The notes: generated by a model from the sequence alone, not told the origin. A stretch of DNA of 64,000 nucleotides from Aureimonas frigidaquae (GCF_001463905.1 NZ_BBWR01000005.1:62001-126000); one strand, 5' to 3'. Numbered from the stretch's first letter, positions 45,492 to 54,438 are shown. Numbers and translations: made by a program.

Positions 45492-46241
45492 TCAGCCCTT
45501 CGCAGCGCGCCCCGTTGGCGCGGCGGCGTAGGGCGCAAGGATACTCATGAGATCGCGCGCGGGCGAACCGGGCGCCTGCAGGAGTGCGCGTTCGGCAACT
45601 GCGTCGAGGTGATGGGCCATCAGGTCCGCGGCCTTGCCGGCATCTCCCGCCACCAGCGCGTCGATCAGCGCATGGTGCTCGTTCACCGCGCATTCGGAGG
45701 AATGCGGCCGTCCGAAGGACGACAGCGACAATCCGGCCCGGTAACTGATCTCCGACACATAGCGGATGAGCGTCGGTTTGCCGGTCATCTCGGCCAGCCG
45801 GACATGAAACTCCGTGGCGAGCCGGATCGCATTGCCCGTCGCACCGCCACGCGCAGCATCCTCCTCGGCCACCATGGCGCGCAACTCGGCCACCTGCGCG
45901 GCGGTCAGGCGTCCGGCCAGATGGCGCATGACGAGCCGCTCCAGCTCCACGCGGATGTCGAAAATATCGCGCGCGTCCTCGAAAGACGGTGTCGCGACCA
46001 CGGCGATGCGGTTGCGGCGAAGGTCCACCAGCCCCTCCGCCGCGAGTTGGCCGAGCGCATGGCGCGCGATGGTCCGGCTGACGCCGAAGCGCTCGCCCAG
46101 CGCATCTTCCGGCAGACGGTCACCCGGCAAAAGCGCCCGCTCGATCACCGCGCGGCGGATCGCCTGGCAGATCACCCGTGTCCGGTCGCTGCCCCTGTCG
46201 TCCGCCCACTTGTCCGCCGCGCTTCTGTCAGCCGCGCCCAT
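45492..46241 (-). CDS. GntR-family transcriptional regulator (FCD subfamily)
   Basis: A 249-residue repressor type: winged helix-turn-helix at about 20-85 (LLPGDRLPEDALGERFGVSRTIARHAL, seen in parts) and an all-helical FCD effector domain (about 95-230). The FCD metal/effector residues lie in DIRVELERL, ATEFHVRLAEMTG and NEHHALIDALVAGD. It is divergent from the ABC transporter and convergent with the NTF2-like gene, and probably controls both. The start is uncertain: the ATG with GGAG just upstream was used; the open frame extends about 45 codons further. Confidence 0.85.
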   Translation of the reverse strand: MGAADRSAADKWADDRGSDRTRVICQAIRRAVIERALLPGDRLPEDALGERFGVSRTIARHALGQLAAEGLVDLRRNRIAVVATPSFEDARDIFDIRVELERLVMRHLAGRLTAAQVAELRAMVAEEDAARGGATGNAIRLATEFHVRLAEMTGKPTLIRYVSEISYRAGLSLSSFGRPHSSECAVNEHHALIDALVAGDAGKAADLMAHHLDAVAERALLQAPGSPARDLMSILAPYAAAPTGRAAKG

Positions 46242-46483
46242 ATGCTCCGTCGCCCCGTCGACCGTTCCGCGGCCAAGGATTAGTCGCGCGCCCTGCATCA
46301 CGCAATGGCGCGCAGCGCGTGTCATTTCAGCACTGTGCACAATCACTGAGCACGGGGCGAGGGACCGCGTGGCCATGTTCGGCGCTTCGGAAGACGTCGG
46401 CCTGTGGGCTGCGGCCCATCACCCCGTCTGGCACGTCGATTGCATGCACTTTTATGCAGGAAAGCATGCAGATTGGACGCTCA

Positions 46484-47347
46484 ATGTCGGAACAGATTTT
46501 GCAGAGGCCCGCTGCCACCGCAGTCGACGGGGGCGGACCGAACGCGATCGAACTGTCACGCGCGGGCGTCGCCTTCGGCAACGGGCCTGACCGGGTGACG
46601 GCGCTTCGCCCGACGGATTTCCGGATCTCGAAGGGCGAATTCGTCGCACTGGTGGGCCCGTCGGGTTGCGGCAAGTCCACCATCCTGAAGCTGGCGAGCG
46701 GGCTCCTGACCCCGTCCGAGGGCGTCGTGCTTGTCGGCGGCCGCGAGGTCGGCGCCAAGGCGCTGCGCATCGGCATGGCATTCCAGAACCCCACTATGCT
46801 GCCGTGGTTGACCATCGAGCGCAACGTCATGCTGCCGCTGAAGATTGTGCAGCCCTTCCGCTCCGAGTTCCGCGCCAAGCGCAATGGTGCGTTCCGCGAG
46901 CGGGTGCACGCGCTCCTGGAAGAGGTCGGGCTGGCGCGGTTCGCCGGCCACTACCCCTGGCAGCTTTCGGGCGGCATGCTCCAGCGCGCCAATCTGTGCC
47001 GGGCGCTCGTGCACGAGCCGCGGCTCCTTTTGCTCGACGAGCCGTTCGGCGCGCTCGACCAGTTCACGCGCGAGGAATTGTGGGGCGCCCTTCAGTCCCT
47101 CTGGATGAAGCTCAAGCCGACCGTGCTTCTCGTGACGCACGATCTGAAGGAAGCCGGTTTCCTCGCCTCGCGCATCTGCGTGATGAGCGCGCGGCCGGGG
47201 CGCATCGTCGATGACAGTCCGGTCGACTTTGCGCGTCCACGCACCGTGCCAATGACGTTCGAGCCGGACTTCGTCGCCCTGAACCAGCGCCTGCGCGCGC
47301 AGATCGAAGAGGCGCGCACAGGCCTTACCGTAGGAGCGGAACGATGA
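46484..47347 (+). CDS. ABC transporter ATP-binding protein (nitrate/sulfonate/taurine type)
   Basis: A 287-residue ATPase of the SsuB/TauB/ThiZ family. Walker A GPSGCGKST is near 65, Q-loop AFQNPTMLPWL, signature LSGGMLQRANLCRAL near 162, Walker B LLLLDEPFGALDQ near 181, and the switch His in LVTHDLKEAG. An alternative ATG six codons upstream has a better AGGA ribosome site. The stop overlaps the permease start (ATGA). It works with the next two genes to import a small nitrogen- or sulfur-containing compound. Confidence 0.93.
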   Translation: MSEQILQRPAATAVDGGGPNAIELSRAGVAFGNGPDRVTALRPTDFRISKGEFVALVGPSGCGKSTILKLASGLLTPSEGVVLVGGREVGAKALRIGMAFQNPTMLPWLTIERNVMLPLKIVQPFRSEFRAKRNGAFRERVHALLEEVGLARFAGHYPWQLSGGMLQRANLCRALVHEPRLLLLDEPFGALDQFTREELWGALQSLWMKLKPTVLLVTHDLKEAGFLASRICVMSARPGRIVDDSPVDFARPRTVPMTFEPDFVALNQRLRAQIEEARTGLTVGAER

Positions 47348-48159
47348 GCTACGAGATCCGCCGCCGCCTCTCGGCCGCCCTCCTGATCCTCGGCTTCTTC
47401 CTGGCATGGGAGGTGTCGTGCATCCTCCTCGACGTGTCGGACCTCGTCCTGCCGAGTCCGAGCCAGGTGCTGGCGACGCTCGTCGAGCGCTTCCCCGTCC
47501 TGTGGCCGCATATCGTGCAGACGGTCACCACCACCATGATCGGCTTTGCGCTCGGCGTGGCGGTCGGCGTTGCGATCGGGGCCTGTATCGGCGTTTCGCG
47601 CACCGCCTACGATACCGCCTATCCGTTGCTGATCGGCTTTTCCTCGATCCCCAAGGTGGCGGTGGTGCCGATTTTCGTTCTCTGGTTCGGCGCCGGCACG
47701 GTGCCTGCGGTGCTCACCGCGCTTGCCATGTGCTTCTTTCCCATCGTCGTCAACATCGCCACGGGCCTCGCCACCACCGAGCCGGAACTCGAGGATGTGT
47801 TGAAGGCTCTCGGGGCGAGCAAACTCGACATCCTCTGGAATGTCGGCCTGCCGCGTACCATGCCGTTCTTCTTCGCCTCTTTGAAAATCGCCGTCACCTT
47901 CGCCTTCGTCGGCACGGTGCTGGCGGAAACCGTCGCCTCGAACCGGGGCATCGGCAATGTCATGATGAGCGCTTCGTCGAACTTCGACGTGCCGCTCGTC
48001 TTCGCCGGCCTCTTCATCCTCGCGACGCTGGGCGTGCTTCTCTACGTCCTGTTCTCCCTCATCGAGGGCCGCGTCGCAGGCTGGGCCACCCGCCGCACCG
48101 ACGTGCGGCAACGGCCTGATCGCCTGACACTCCCGCATTCCATCAACCTGAAGGATTGA
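47344..48159 (+). CDS. ABC transporter permease (SsuC/TauC type)
   Basis: A 271-residue inner-membrane permease with about six helices. The cytoplasmic EAA loop that contacts the ATPase is ELEDVLKALGASKLDILWNVGLP near 150-172, seen in parts. It overlaps the ATPase gene by 4 bases and is followed closely by the binding-protein gene. Confidence 0.92.
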   Translation: MSYEIRRRLSAALLILGFFLAWEVSCILLDVSDLVLPSPSQVLATLVERFPVLWPHIVQTVTTTMIGFALGVAVGVAIGACIGVSRTAYDTAYPLLIGFSSIPKVAVVPIFVLWFGAGTVPAVLTALAMCFFPIVVNIATGLATTEPELEDVLKALGASKLDILWNVGLPRTMPFFFASLKIAVTFAFVGTVLAETVASNRGIGNVMMSASSNFDVPLVFAGLFILATLGVLLYVLFSLIEGRVAGWATRRTDVRQRPDRLTLPHSINLKD

Positions 48160-48164
48160 TCCAC

Positions 48165-49187
48165 ATGCGCAAGACCGGCCTCTCTGCCCTCTCCCTCACG
48201 CTCCTGATCTCTGGCACGGCGCTCGCCGACACGGATATCCGCTTCACTCTAGGCTGGAAGACGCAAGGGTCGGACGCGGCCATGCTCCTGGCGCTCGACA
48301 AGGGCTATTTCGAAGAAGAGGGGCTAAACGTCACGATCGACCAGGGCGAGGGTTCGGGCGCCACGGTCACGCGCATCATGTCCGGGACCTACGATGCGGG
48401 CTTCGGAGACATCAACGCCATCATCCAGAATGCCGCCACCCGCCCGGACGAGGCGCCGGTGATGGTCTACAATATGTGGAGCAAGCCGCCCTTCACCATC
48501 GTCTCCAAGAAGGAGACCGGAATCCAGACGCCCGCCGATCTCGAGGGCAAGACGCTCGGCGGGGCGCAGGGCACGCCGACGACACGGCTCCTGCCGGTCC
48601 TCACGCGGTTCAACGATGTCGACCTTGCAACGGTCGGCGTCGACAACATGGCGCCGAATCTGCAGGAGCCGATGCTGATCCGCGGCGATATCGATGGCGC
48701 GCTCGTCTTCAACATCACCAGCCACTTCAACCTTTTGCAGAACCGCCAGGATCCGGAGGCGGACTTCAACTGGCTGAACTTCGGGGAATACGGGCTGGAC
48801 CTCTACTCCAACGGCGTCATGGTCTCTCAGTCGATGATCCGCGACAATCCCGATGCGGTTCGGGGGCTCGTGCGGGCGATCAACCGCGCGGCGGTGGAAA
48901 TCGGCCTCGATCAGGAGGCCGGCGGCGACGCGGTCATCGCCTATGACAATCTTGCCAAGCGCGATATCGAGATGCAGCGCCTGCGCTACGCTTAGGAGAA
49001 GCTCATCGTCTCGGACGAGAATGAGAGGCTCGGCATGGGCGATCTCGACGATGCGCGCCTGACCCGGGGTATCGGGATCGTCGTCGAAGGCTACGACCTT
49101 CCGACGACGCCGGAAGCCTCTGCGGTCTTCAACCGTGCATTCCTGCCGCCGCTGGCCGAGCGCGCGCTCGTGTACAAGACCAAGTAA
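48165..49187 (+). pseudogene. NMT1/THI5-like ABC substrate-binding protein, interrupted by an in-frame amber codon
   Basis: A periplasmic binding protein with a signal peptide (1-20, ending GTALAD) and an NMT1-type fold: FTLGWKTQGSDAAMLLALDKGYF, GEGSGATVTRIMSGTYDAGFGD, seen in parts. After 276 codons a TAG at 48993-48995 interrupts the frame. The next 63 codons, EKLIVSDENERLGMGD to LVYKTK, continue the same family in the same frame and restore the usual length of about 340. It is therefore either a recent nonsense mutation, a suppressed stop or a sequence error. The missing C-terminus is part of the closing lobe, so the truncated form is probably non-functional. Confidence 0.8.
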
Positions 49188-49207
49188 CAAAGGCGGCGGC
49201 CAGCAAG

Positions 49208-50779
49208 ATGCAACCGGGCGGCGAGGCGCTATCGCGCACAGGAATGGTGACGAGCCCGGACCTGCGCGCAAGCCAGGCGGGGCGCCATGTCCTTGCCGCC
49301 GGCGGGAATGCCGTGGAGGCGGTGGTGGCGGCCGGCGCCGTGCTGGCCGTCACCAATCCGCATTTCTGCGGGCTCGGGGGCGATGCCGTCTGGCTCCTTG
49401 CGGACGGGGAGGGGCGGCGTGACTGCCTGCTCGGCATCGGGCAGGCGGCCGGCGCGTTGCCGGCCTATCCGGACGGCATTCCGACGCGCGGCCCCTTGTC
49501 AGCACTCACCAGCGCCTGCCTCGTCGACAGTTGGGAAACGGCGCTCGACCTTTCCCGCAAGAGCTGGGGCGGCACGGGCATGCTGTCCGACCTTCTTGAG
49601 CCGGCGGTGCGGCTGGCGGCGGATGGCTTCCCCTTGACGGGTTCGCAGGCCTGGTGGCGCAAGTTTCGCGCGGGGTCTGCCGAAGACTGGCCCGGCTTCC
49701 TGCCGCTCTTCGCGGCGGATCGGGCGGGCGAGCCCTTCCGCCAGCCGCAACTGGCCAGGTCCTTTCAGCGCATCCAGCGGTATGGCGCGCGCGAGTTTTA
49801 CGAGGGAGCACTCGCCGCCGACATAGCACGCGGCCTGGCGGCGGCAGGCTCGCCGCTGCGCGTCACCGACCTGCGGGCGGCGCGCACGCGACACGCCGAG
49901 CCCGTTTCGCTCGACTATCGCGGCACCACGCTTCTCGCCCCGCCGCCGCCGACCCAAGGCGTCACCACGCTGGCGATCATGGGCATCCTGGCACGTTGCG
50001 ATCTGCAGCCGCTCGTTCCGGGCGGACCGGAGCATCTGCACCACCTTGTCGAGGCGGTGAAGCGGGCCTTCCTCGACCGGCCGGGCATCGCCGACCCGGA
50101 TGTCGTGGCGCAGCACACGGAAGAATGGTTGAGCGCCGCCCGGCTCGATGCTCACGCCGCCGCGATCGAGCCGGAGCGCGCAATGGCTTGGCCGCATCGC
50201 TTCCGGAGCGGCGATACGGTCTTTCTTGCAGCCTGCGATGCGCAGGGGCGCTGCGCCAGCGTTCTGCAGAGCCTCTATTTCGACTGGGGCAGCGGCGTGG
50301 TGGCGGGAGACACCGGCATCCTGTGGCAGAACCGGGGTGCTGCCTTTTCCACCGAGGCAGGCGATCCCAATTGCCTTGCGCCGGGCAAGCGACCTTTCTA
50401 CACGCTCAATCCCGGGATCGGCCTTCGAGAGGGCCGTCCATCGCTCCTCTACGGTACGCAAGGGGCCGACGGCCAGCCGCAGACGTTGTCGCTCGTCCTC
50501 TCCAATCTCCTCGATTTCGGCCTGTCGCCTGCGCAGGCGCTGGCCGCGCCCCGCTTTCTGCTCGGACGAACCTTCTCCGACACGCGGGACAGCCTCAAGC
50601 TGGAGGAGTCTGCGGGGGAGGCGACCATTGCGCAATTGTCACGCCGGGGCCACGAACTCGCGGTGATCCCGCATTTCAGTCCGCTCGCAGGCCAGGCGGG
50701 GGTCATCGCGATCGGGGCAGACGGGACGATGCGGGGCGCCCACGATCCGCGCAGCGATGGCGCGGCCCTTGGTCTGTGA
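49208..50779 (+). CDS. Gamma-glutamyltransferase-family protein
   Basis: A 523-residue Ntn-hydrolase of the gamma-glutamyltransferase superfamily. The self-cleavage nucleophile is expected at Thr337 in RSGDTVFLAACD, followed by VLQSLYFDWGSGVV. GLGGDAVWL near 57 and GTQGADGQPQTLSLVLSN near 418 fit the family. There is no signal peptide, which fits the cytosolic amidohydrolase branch (for example HpxW, oxamate amidohydrolase, of similar length) better than the exported glutathione enzymes. Its place behind the importer suggests it hydrolyses an amide from the imported compound. Confidence 0.85.
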   Translation: MQPGGEALSRTGMVTSPDLRASQAGRHVLAAGGNAVEAVVAAGAVLAVTNPHFCGLGGDAVWLLADGEGRRDCLLGIGQAAGALPAYPDGIPTRGPLSALTSACLVDSWETALDLSRKSWGGTGMLSDLLEPAVRLAADGFPLTGSQAWWRKFRAGSAEDWPGFLPLFAADRAGEPFRQPQLARSFQRIQRYGAREFYEGALAADIARGLAAAGSPLRVTDLRAARTRHAEPVSLDYRGTTLLAPPPPTQGVTTLAIMGILARCDLQPLVPGGPEHLHHLVEAVKRAFLDRPGIADPDVVAQHTEEWLSAARLDAHAAAIEPERAMAWPHRFRSGDTVFLAACDAQGRCASVLQSLYFDWGSGVVAGDTGILWQNRGAAFSTEAGDPNCLAPGKRPFYTLNPGIGLREGRPSLLYGTQGADGQPQTLSLVLSNLLDFGLSPAQALAAPRFLLGRTFSDTRDSLKLEESAGEATIAQLSRRGHELAVIPHFSPLAGQAGVIAIGADGTMRGAHDPRSDGAALGL

Positions 50780-51081
50780 TGCGGATTCGGCAGTGTCTCA
50801 TGGCGGAAAGACTTCCGCCTCCCATCTCCGAAGGCCTTCGACGATCTCCATCCTGCATGCGCGGAAATGGGCGACCTTCGCCGGCACATGGCGGGTCAGT
50901 AAGCAGGTATCGCCGCGCCGGTATGCAGCTTAGCGCTCGTGAACCAGCACTTCTGCCTGTCGTCGGCGGGCCGCGAATTGGTCTTGTTTCGGCCTGACAT
51001 CATGATCGTTCGCGTGAAGCCGTTCGAGACGGAACTCTCAACCCGCTTCATGCCGAGCAGATGATCGTAGTAAAATGGCAA
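50780..51081. other. 302 bases without a recognisable gene, downstream of the HipB-like gene
   Basis: On the minus strand, where a HipA kinase gene would be expected directly after the HipB-like gene, only short frames of 15 to 60 codons are found. None shows HipA motifs. This may be a decayed partner gene or ordinary spacer. Confidence 0.5.
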
Positions 51082-51354
51082 TCATCGGTTATCACCGAAT
51101 GTCGGCAGAAACCCAAGCTCGTCATTCACGGCTTTCGGGGCGGACCGGGCCGCCTTCAAATCACCGATGTCCATGCCCACGGTGCGCGCCGCGATCAGCG
51201 CCTTTTCGAGTTGGCAGGTCGGCTTCCCGGCCTCCAGCTCGACGATGAAGCGCTCGCCCGTGCCGGATCGCTCTGCCAGTTCGGTCTGCGTCCAGCCGAG
51301 CGCCTTGCGTTTCTGTCGAATGGCCTGGCCGAAGTCGCGGGCGCTCTTGAACAT
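51082..51354 (-). CDS. HipB-like XRE-family regulator (orphan antitoxin)
   Basis: A 90-residue protein with an XRE helix-turn-helix at about 8-60 (FGQAIRQKRKALGWTQTELAERSG, seen in parts). ERFIVELEAGKPTCQLEKAL is the HipB-type recognition and dimer region. The ATG follows GGGAG with 7 bases spacing. In a hipBA operon the toxin kinase would follow; none is recognisable here. It may act alone as a repressor, with a likely operator just upstream. Confidence 0.8.
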   Translation of the reverse strand: MFKSARDFGQAIRQKRKALGWTQTELAERSGTGERFIVELEAGKPTCQLEKALIAARTVGMDIGDLKAARSAPKAVNDELGFLPTFGDNR

Positions 51355-51374
51355 GCAATATCTCCCTACAGAAA

Positions 51375-51390
51375 CTTACCGTACAGGAAG
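51375..51390. promoter_or_regulatory. Likely operator/promoter of the HipB-like gene
   Basis: CTTACCGTACAGGAAG is a palindrome with 14 of 16 symmetric positions centred on GTAC, starting 21 bases upstream of the gene's ATG. On the minus strand TTGTTA is followed after 17 bases by TACGGT, which lies inside the palindrome. Binding there would block RNA polymerase, as expected for autoregulation. Confidence 0.5.
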
Positions 51391-51413
51391 CTTAACATCA
51401 TAACAAGCTATGG

Positions 51414-51468
51414 CTTACCGATCGGGATGAAAGACATGGATTATGCCTGAAGCATCCCGATCGGTAAG
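51414..51468. repeat. Inverted repeat with perfect 16-base arms
   Basis: CTTACCGATCGGGATG (51414-51429) and CATCCCGATCGGTAAG (51453-51468) are exact reverse complements separated by 23 bases. It lies between the HipB-like gene and the end of the unrecognised minus-strand gene. It could be that gene's terminator, a two-site operator (the arm start CTTACCG also begins the HipB-like operator), or ends of a small mobile element. Confidence 0.7.
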
Positions 51469-51541
51469 ACCCTGCTTCGGCCGGGTAGGGTTTGGGCCGT
51501 CTACAAGACATTCAGCACCAGCCAGGGCACCGCGTCAGAAC

Positions 51542-52519
51542 TCAGCAGGGCGGCGGATACAGACGGGAGAGTGCCTGCAAGATCACCGACTGGGCATGGG
51601 TGAAGGGCGGCATCGCTTCACCGGACGGATCGATCTCATCGTTGACGGCATTGATCAGAGCCAGCAGATGCTCGTCGTCCATCTTGGCTTTACCGCAGAT
51701 CATCTTCTGCTCGACGAGGGCATGCTGCATCTGGACGATGTCGGTCGCATATTCCACGAACGCATCGACTTCGGCCTGCGTGGGCGACATGGGCCAGTCG
51801 AGGAAAAGCTTGATCAAGCCTCCATTGCGAACGTGCGAGGACATGAACTCGTCATAGGTACGGAAGCGCTCGGTCGCTGCGCGCCGCTGGATGAGACCCT
51901 CCTGCGTGTCGTAAGGGGCTGTGACTTTGACGGAAAGATACCAGTGAGACGCGAAATAGGCGGACACCATCAGGACGGCCACGACCATGGCCGCGAAAGC
52001 TTTCCACCAGTCCTTCCGGGTCGGCGCAGGGGCGGACTCGTGGCCGAAGAGTGCGAGCGTGCGAAGACTGCCCGGCCTGTCGCCGGCAAGACGGTCCCAC
52101 TGCTCGGCCGCGCGCGCCTTGCGCTTGTCGGCGCCCTTCCGGATCATCTGCATCGCCTGCGCATCGGGATGCGCGACCACTTCGCAATCGTCGCCTCCGG
52201 ACGGCTGATCGACGAAGTGCCCCGCGGCGCAAACCCAGGCGGTTCGTGCCAAGGTTTCGGCCTTCAAGCGCGTATCGGGTTCCATGTCGCCGTCGCGGGC
52301 GGCTTCCAGCGCGGAGACCGCGGCGATCTGTACGGCCATCCTGGGAAAGGCCGCCCGCCGCTCGCGAAGCACCACAGGTTCCCCGTCACCGCTGAGATCC
52401 GTGACGTGTCGGATATAGGCAATGCAATAGGAGAGGTTGCCGCCGGCCGCACCGATGCGCTCAAGATGGTCGAGGGCCTCCGCCCTGGTCCGTTCCACCC
52501 GTTCATCTGACTTGGTCAT
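51542..52519 (-). CDS. Single-pass membrane protein of unknown function
   Basis: A 325-residue protein that I do not recognise. The N-terminal 170 residues are soluble, helical and charged. One transmembrane helix lies at about 171-193 (WWKAFAAMVVAVLMVSAYFA). The C-terminal 130 residues should be outside the cytoplasm, with two cysteines (MICGKAK and the final PPPC). Codon use looks native. The ATG after GGGAAGC was chosen. It stands alone, next to a strong inverted repeat. Confidence 0.7.
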   Translation of the reverse strand: MTKSDERVERTRAEALDHLERIGAAGGNLSYCIAYIRHVTDLSGDGEPVVLRERRAAFPRMAVQIAAVSALEAARDGDMEPDTRLKAETLARTAWVCAAGHFVDQPSGGDDCEVVAHPDAQAMQMIRKGADKRKARAAEQWDRLAGDRPGSLRTLALFGHESAPAPTRKDWWKAFAAMVVAVLMVSAYFASHWYLSVKVTAPYDTQEGLIQRRAATERFRTYDEFMSSHVRNGGLIKLFLDWPMSPTQAEVDAFVEYATDIVQMQHALVEQKMICGKAKMDDEHLLALINAVNDEIDPSGEAMPPFTHAQSVILQALSRLYPPPC

Positions 52520-52945
52520 GTGCTTCCCGGCTAAGGGCGAATGCGAAGGCGCAACTGCAGCCACGTGCCGATCGCGTGATCGAACCGCCTTCAAGGTCGA
52601 TTGATGGAATGTCGACGATGGACCGCATAGGGCCCTGCGCTCAGCGATGTGCCGCTATGGCGAGGAACGGCCCAGCATTGCAGTTGTGCTCGAAGACGTC
52701 GCAGCCAGGCGCGCAACATAGGAATGCCGATCCGAAGAGCATATTGCGCATAGGCGATACATGGCGAGCAACTTCATAAGTGTCATAGCGCAAGGATGCG
52801 CATATCCGCCACGCTTGGCAATGGTCTTATGGTTTATATGCTGCGATTGAAACTGTAGATCAAATAATGCGGCGCGAGATGCAACCGACAGTATATGTAT
52901 TGCATGTCGCATCGACGGCTGTTGCGATATGCGATCGTTCCCCCG
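52520..52945. other. 426 bases without a gene
   Basis: The stretch contains only short frames with no family signature. It becomes AT-richer from about 52780 to 52900, which suggests promoter or horizontally acquired DNA. No RNA gene was recognised. Confidence 0.5.
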
Positions 52946-54211
52946 TCAGTCCAGGTCGATCAAAGTCGCGGTGAAGGTCTCGAACGACTTTGCGCCGCTG
53001 ACCATGCCCTCCATGACGCGCGTCGGGCCGATCCGATCTTTCAGCCAGCATTCCCCCTTGCGCTTCACGAAGGTGAAGGCAACGCATTCCTGGGTGTCGA
53101 CGCAGGCCAGGCGGCACTCCTGGGGCGATGCGGCGGGGTGGGGCCGGCGTGACAGGTCGCCGCCGGGCAGGTCGATATTTTCGGCAATGCCGCCTTTGGG
53201 ATCGATGATGCCAAGGGACAGCGCCGCGGGGGCCGGGTCCGCCGGGCGCAGCAATTCGCCCGACAGCGCGACGGCATTGCCATCCGCCGTACCGCGCCTT
53301 GCCTTGAGGAAGCAATTCGGGCCGCGGATCACGCGGTCGTCGGTGTTGTAGGTGAAGGCCCGGCATTGGCCGGCTTGGGACAGGCATGCGGATGCACAGC
53401 CCGCCGCATCGGCGACGCGCAGGGATGAAAGATCCTCGCCGAAGAAGTCGAGGCCCGCATAGAGCGCCAGCCGGTCCGGGCGCCGGGCGAAGGACTCGAT
53501 GGCCGAAAGGCGCGTCTGCGCCTCATTCGCAAGGGCCGGGCTCTGCGCTTCGACTGTTGCGACGGGCGTCTCCAGCGGACTGGAAGGCGGAGCGGTGGGC
53601 GCCTGCGGTTGGACCGTGACCTCTGCCTGTGGGATGGAATCGCCCTGCCGTCGGTTGATGCCGAAGCGGGCGATTTCCGAGGCCGTGAAGACATGCATGT
53701 CGTCCGGCGGCGTGCGGAACATCAGGGTGAAGACATCCATCGACGTGCCGAAGCGGTTCAGGACGTCCAGGACGTCCGATATCGAGAGCTGTGCGCTGAC
53801 CGCGTCATTCGCCTCGTTCCAGACCTGGTGAACGCCCAATTCCCCGTCGGCCTGGCGTTCCACGCCGGCAAGAAAGATGAAGGAACAGGCCGAGTAGCAG
53901 CGCGACCCATCGGGGATGAGCGTCGACAGGCGCCGCGTGAAGACATCGTCCGCGATGAGAAGGCCCGACGAGACGATCCCGCCGCCGCTGTTCAGAACGA
54001 CCAGTTCGGCCTTCGGGGCGAAATTGAGCGCGCGCCGGAAGTTCAATGCATCCGCCACGCCGATATCGCCATCGAGGCGGATCACCTCCATCCGCTCCGT
54101 ATCGACGGAAAAGGGGCCGAAGCTGCGCGTTTCGGCCCAGGCCGGGACGGCTGATAGAGAGAGGACGGACAGGACGGCCGCCAGAAGAATGTTGGAGAGG
54201 AACCGACGCAC
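52946..54211 (-). CDS. Periplasmic ClpP-like protein with C-terminal PAN/Apple repeats
   Basis: A 421-residue protein with a signal peptide (about 1-27, ending PAWAE). A ClpP/crotonase-like domain follows (about 30-190): GDIGVADALNFRRAL, LVVLNSGGGIVSSG, and SRCYSACSFIFLAG with a likely nucleophile Ser107. A Pro/Thr-rich linker leads to two PAN-like cysteine modules near 285 (CASACLSQAGQCRAFTYN) and 370 (CRLACVDTQECVAFTF). The combination suggests a secreted serine hydrolase with protein- or sugar-binding modules. A GTG start was chosen; a TTG 13 codons upstream is possible. Confidence 0.75.
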   Translation of the reverse strand: MRRFLSNILLAAVLSVLSLSAVPAWAETRSFGPFSVDTERMEVIRLDGDIGVADALNFRRALNFAPKAELVVLNSGGGIVSSGLLIADDVFTRRLSTLIPDGSRCYSACSFIFLAGVERQADGELGVHQVWNEANDAVSAQLSISDVLDVLNRFGTSMDVFTLMFRTPPDDMHVFTASEIARFGINRRQGDSIPQAEVTVQPQAPTAPPSSPLETPVATVEAQSPALANEAQTRLSAIESFARRPDRLALYAGLDFFGEDLSSLRVADAAGCASACLSQAGQCRAFTYNTDDRVIRGPNCFLKARRGTADGNAVALSGELLRPADPAPAALSLGIIDPKGGIAENIDLPGGDLSRRPHPAASPQECRLACVDTQECVAFTFVKRKGECWLKDRIGPTRVMEGMVSGAKSFETFTATLIDLD

Positions 54212-54438
54212 GAAACTTGCCCCGAGCTTGCGATGGTGACAGCAAGCCACAGATGGCGTGCCGACGACAAGCGGCTTATCCGAATGGGGTACGTCGCCGA
54301 TCGTGCCGGCGGGGAGGCCGCTGTGGGGCGCGACATCTCCTCAATCATCGGTGCGGCGGGCCAGTTTACCCAGCCGCTCTTTCACGATCCGATGCCGGAT
54401 CTTTCGATCAGGCCAAGAGATATTGAAAATGATTTATA

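Noticed and set aside
46242-46483. Thiamine (TPP) riboswitch upstream of the NMT1-type transporter
   Set aside because: A CTGAG occurs, but the other conserved TPP elements are absent, so there is no support for a riboswitch or a thiamine-precursor role.
48993-48995. TAG read as pyrrolysine or another programmed recoding
   Set aside because: No pyl genes are visible, and this protein family does not use recoding. Mutation or sequence error is simpler.
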